DNA from: SpSt-1165 sp964391725 | Lineage (GTDB): Bacteria; Chloroflexota; Anaerolineae; Anaerolineales; Anaerolineaceae | Direction of reading: 5' to 3' | Length of the DNA: 16,916 nt | Assembly (NCBI GenBank): GCA_964391725.1 | Contig: CAYMNB010000057.1 | Location: forward strand, 1 to 16,916 | Part shown: piece by piece, positions 15,298 through 16,916 of the stretch | Layout of the letters: each line of letters begins with the position of its first letter | How positions within the stretch are numbered: position 1 is the stretch's first letter | Translations under genes and position numbers: made by a program | The notes under the pieces: model-generated | The model's input: the letters and a program-made list of their open reading frames with translations, nothing else | The model's database searches: none | What the model was told of the DNA's origin: nothing

Positions 15298-16916
15298 ATG
15301 CATACAGAAAAACGAAACTTGACATGGGCAATTGGTCTTTTGCTTGTAATAAGCCTGCTGTTCACCGCCTGCCAATCGCCGGTGCAGGACACGACCGACA
15401 GTGCGACCGAAACCGCTGTAGCAGAACTCGCGCAACAGGCGACTGACATGAGCGCCACCCTGGATGCTCAGCCTACAGTCACACGCACATTGGAACCGAC
15501 CCCCATTCCCACCAGCACACCCCGCCCGACTGACATCCCCCCCACCCCGACCCTGGAATTACCCGTCTCGGTGTTGACCCCGGTACCGTTCCAGGATCAA
15601 GAAATCAACGCGAGCAACGCTTCTTCGGTTGCATTGCTCGCCATATATGGCAAAGGCACCATTGAAGAAATCGCGGTCTCGCCCAGCGGACGTTGGGTAG
15701 TAGCTGCCACCATCAGCGGTGTCAGTGTCTACCAGACCGGTGCGCCGGATGCTGCTCAGCATTATTTGCGTAATCAGACCGTCAGGTCTGTCGCATTTGC
15801 CCCCAATGGCGAGATGATCGCTACTGGGCTGCAAAGCGGCGAACTGGTAATTATGTCCATCAGCGATGGTGAAATCCAACACCGGCTGCCAGCCCATGAA
15901 AGCGGTGTTTTTGCGGTCGCCTATGCGCCTGATGGGTCGATGATCGCCTCCGGTGGCGCTGATGGTGTCATCAAGCTCTGGAATGCCGAGGATGGTTCCG
16001 TGGTGAACGAGATTAATGCCCATACCGGCCGCGTGAATGATATTGCTTTTTCACCTGACAGCCTTTCGCTTGCTTCCGGCTCCATTGACCGCACCGTGAA
16101 AATCTGGACGGTAGAGGGTGAACAAGTCGCCAGTTACACCGCCCAGAATGGCGCTATCACCGCTGTGGCTTTTTCTAACGACGGCCGCCGGCTTGCTTCT
16201 GGCAGCGCAGAATTTCCTGATTACACCACCTTCATCCGCAACCTGACCGATGAAGAAGCCTTGCCGATTGTGCTCAACAATGACAACATCGTGCGGTCCA
16301 TCGCCTTCTCCAATGATGACCGCCAGATTGCTATCGGCGGCGATGATTACGGTGTTGACATCTGGGAACTGTTCGACGAAGATGACAATTACCTCGGTTT
16401 CCGTTCCCAACTGTTAACCCATGATTTCACCGTCATCAGCCTGGCATATCTTCCGGACGATGTAACCCTGGTGACCGCCACCTGGGACACCGTCATCAAT
16501 TGGTGGAACCTGACCGACCGCGAAATCACCCAGCGCATTGACCGCGGGCTGTTGATTGGTACTGATTACATTGACAACCGCCCGCTAATCTCTTCCCAAT
16601 CGGCTGTCGGTGATCTGCTGGTTTATGATGGCGACACATTAGAGGACATTCTCGTTATTGAGGAAGCCCACCCTGCCTCCCTGTATCGCGCTGCCATCTC
16701 GCCAAACAGTGAGTGGGTGGTGACCATCTCCTTTGATGGTTTCCGTGTGTGGGACATGCAAAGTGGCGAGGTCGTATTTGAGGATGTGGTGAATGATGCT
16801 ATTATCACCGCCATCGAATGGTCCTCTGATTCTCAATACCTTGGGGTTGGATTTAACAACGGTGACATCGAAATCTACTCAACCCAGACGCAACAGGCAC
16901 AGGTATTTGACAAAAG
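15298..16916 (+). CDS. WD40 beta-propeller lipoprotein, 3' partial
   Basis: The frame stays open to the right edge (539 codons seen). Residues 1-25 are a lipoprotein signal: charged MHTEKR, a hydrophobic stretch and LLFTAC, with lipidated Cys25. A Thr/Pro-rich stalk follows (about 56-95: 'TPIPTSTPRPTD'). WD40-type blades start near residue 115; clear examples are 'IASGGADGVIKLWNAEDG', 'LASGSIDRTVKIWTVEG' and 'VVTISFDGFRVWDMQSGE'. At least nine blade-like units are visible, so it may hold more than one propeller or continue well beyond the window. It should be anchored outside the membrane; the partner or ligand is unknown. The stalk-plus-propeller design resembles the 1935-4142 protein, which uses a membrane helix instead of a lipid. 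Confidence 0.88.
   Translation, partial: MHTEKRNLTWAIGLLLVISLLFTACQSPVQDTTDSATETAVAELAQQATDMSATLDAQPTVTRTLEPTPIPTSTPRPTDIPPTPTLELPVSVLTPVPFQDQEINASNASSVALLAIYGKGTIEEIAVSPSGRWVVAATISGVSVYQTGAPDAAQHYLRNQTVRSVAFAPNGEMIATGLQSGELVIMSISDGEIQHRLPAHESGVFAVAYAPDGSMIASGGADGVIKLWNAEDGSVVNEINAHTGRVNDIAFSPDSLSLASGSIDRTVKIWTVEGEQVASYTAQNGAITAVAFSNDGRRLASGSAEFPDYTTFIRNLTDEEALPIVLNNDNIVRSIAFSNDDRQIAIGGDDYGVDIWELFDEDDNYLGFRSQLLTHDFTVISLAYLPDDVTLVTATWDTVINWWNLTDREITQRIDRGLLIGTDYIDNRPLISSQSAVGDLLVYDGDTLEDILVIEEAHPASLYRAAISPNSEWVVTISFDGFRVWDMQSGEVVFEDVVNDAIITAIEWSSDSQYLGVGFNNGDIEIYSTQTQQAQVFDK

Noticed and set aside
15559..16410. Minus-strand frames of 119-154 codons opposite the WD40 lipoprotein
   Set aside because: The plus strand is open throughout with a signal peptide, lipobox and WD40 blades; the antisense frames have no domain features.

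Overview
The window looks like part of a scaffold from a Chloroflexota bacterium, most likely class Anaerolineae and probably a metagenome assembly. This rests on gene style, not on a marker gene: a very large BTAD/STAND-type regulator with an N-terminal winged helix, extracytoplasmic beta-propellers on threonine/proline-rich stalks, a CAP-LysM surface protein, a TPR/acidic-linker/membrane/propeller protein and moderate GC. There is no rRNA, tRNA, CRISPR array, transposase or integrase. A run of 100 N (10610-10709) marks a scaffold join.

Layout. (1) 2-4142: the 3' part of a GAF/histidine-kinase-like/double-receiver protein whose catalytic motifs are all degenerate, tail to tail with a membrane protein that has a cytoplasmic TPR-like head and an external propeller. 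(2) 4143-6617: a pyrimidine-nucleoside phosphorylase gene preceded by a perfect 13-bp inverted repeat, converging with and overlapping an EamA-type transporter gene. (3) 6618-11421: a 1184-residue BTAD/STAND/TPR regulator, a 205-bp intergenic region with a long near-perfect stem-loop, then a CAP-LysM-transmembrane surface protein interrupted by the assembly gap. (4) 11403-13867, minus strand: a four-gene arsenic-type operon (DUF318/ArsP-like permease, small Thioredoxin_3 protein, ArsC, ArsR) with a good sigma-70 promoter and an inverted repeat over the predicted transcription start. (5) 13987-15112: a short inorganic-pyrophosphatase-like protein converging with SurE nucleotidase. (6) 15298-16916: a beta-propeller lipoprotein cut by the window end.

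How the genes may work together. The ars operon is the clearest functional unit: ArsC reduces arsenate with a three-cysteine relay, the small dithiol protein and the permease probably handle redox supply and export, and ArsR closes an autoregulatory loop. No ArsB or Acr3 is present, so the DUF318 permease is the only candidate exporter here. The nucleoside phosphorylase, SurE and the pyrophosphatase-like protein all touch nucleotide/pyrophosphate salvage but are separate transcription units. The pseudo-kinase/propeller pair and the two external propellers point to cell-surface sensing or scaffolding of unknown purpose. I see no convincing wholly new multi-gene system. The most unusual items are the pseudo-hybrid kinase, the 10261-10305 stem-loop, the palindrome before the phosphorylase gene and the exporter-substituted ars cassette.
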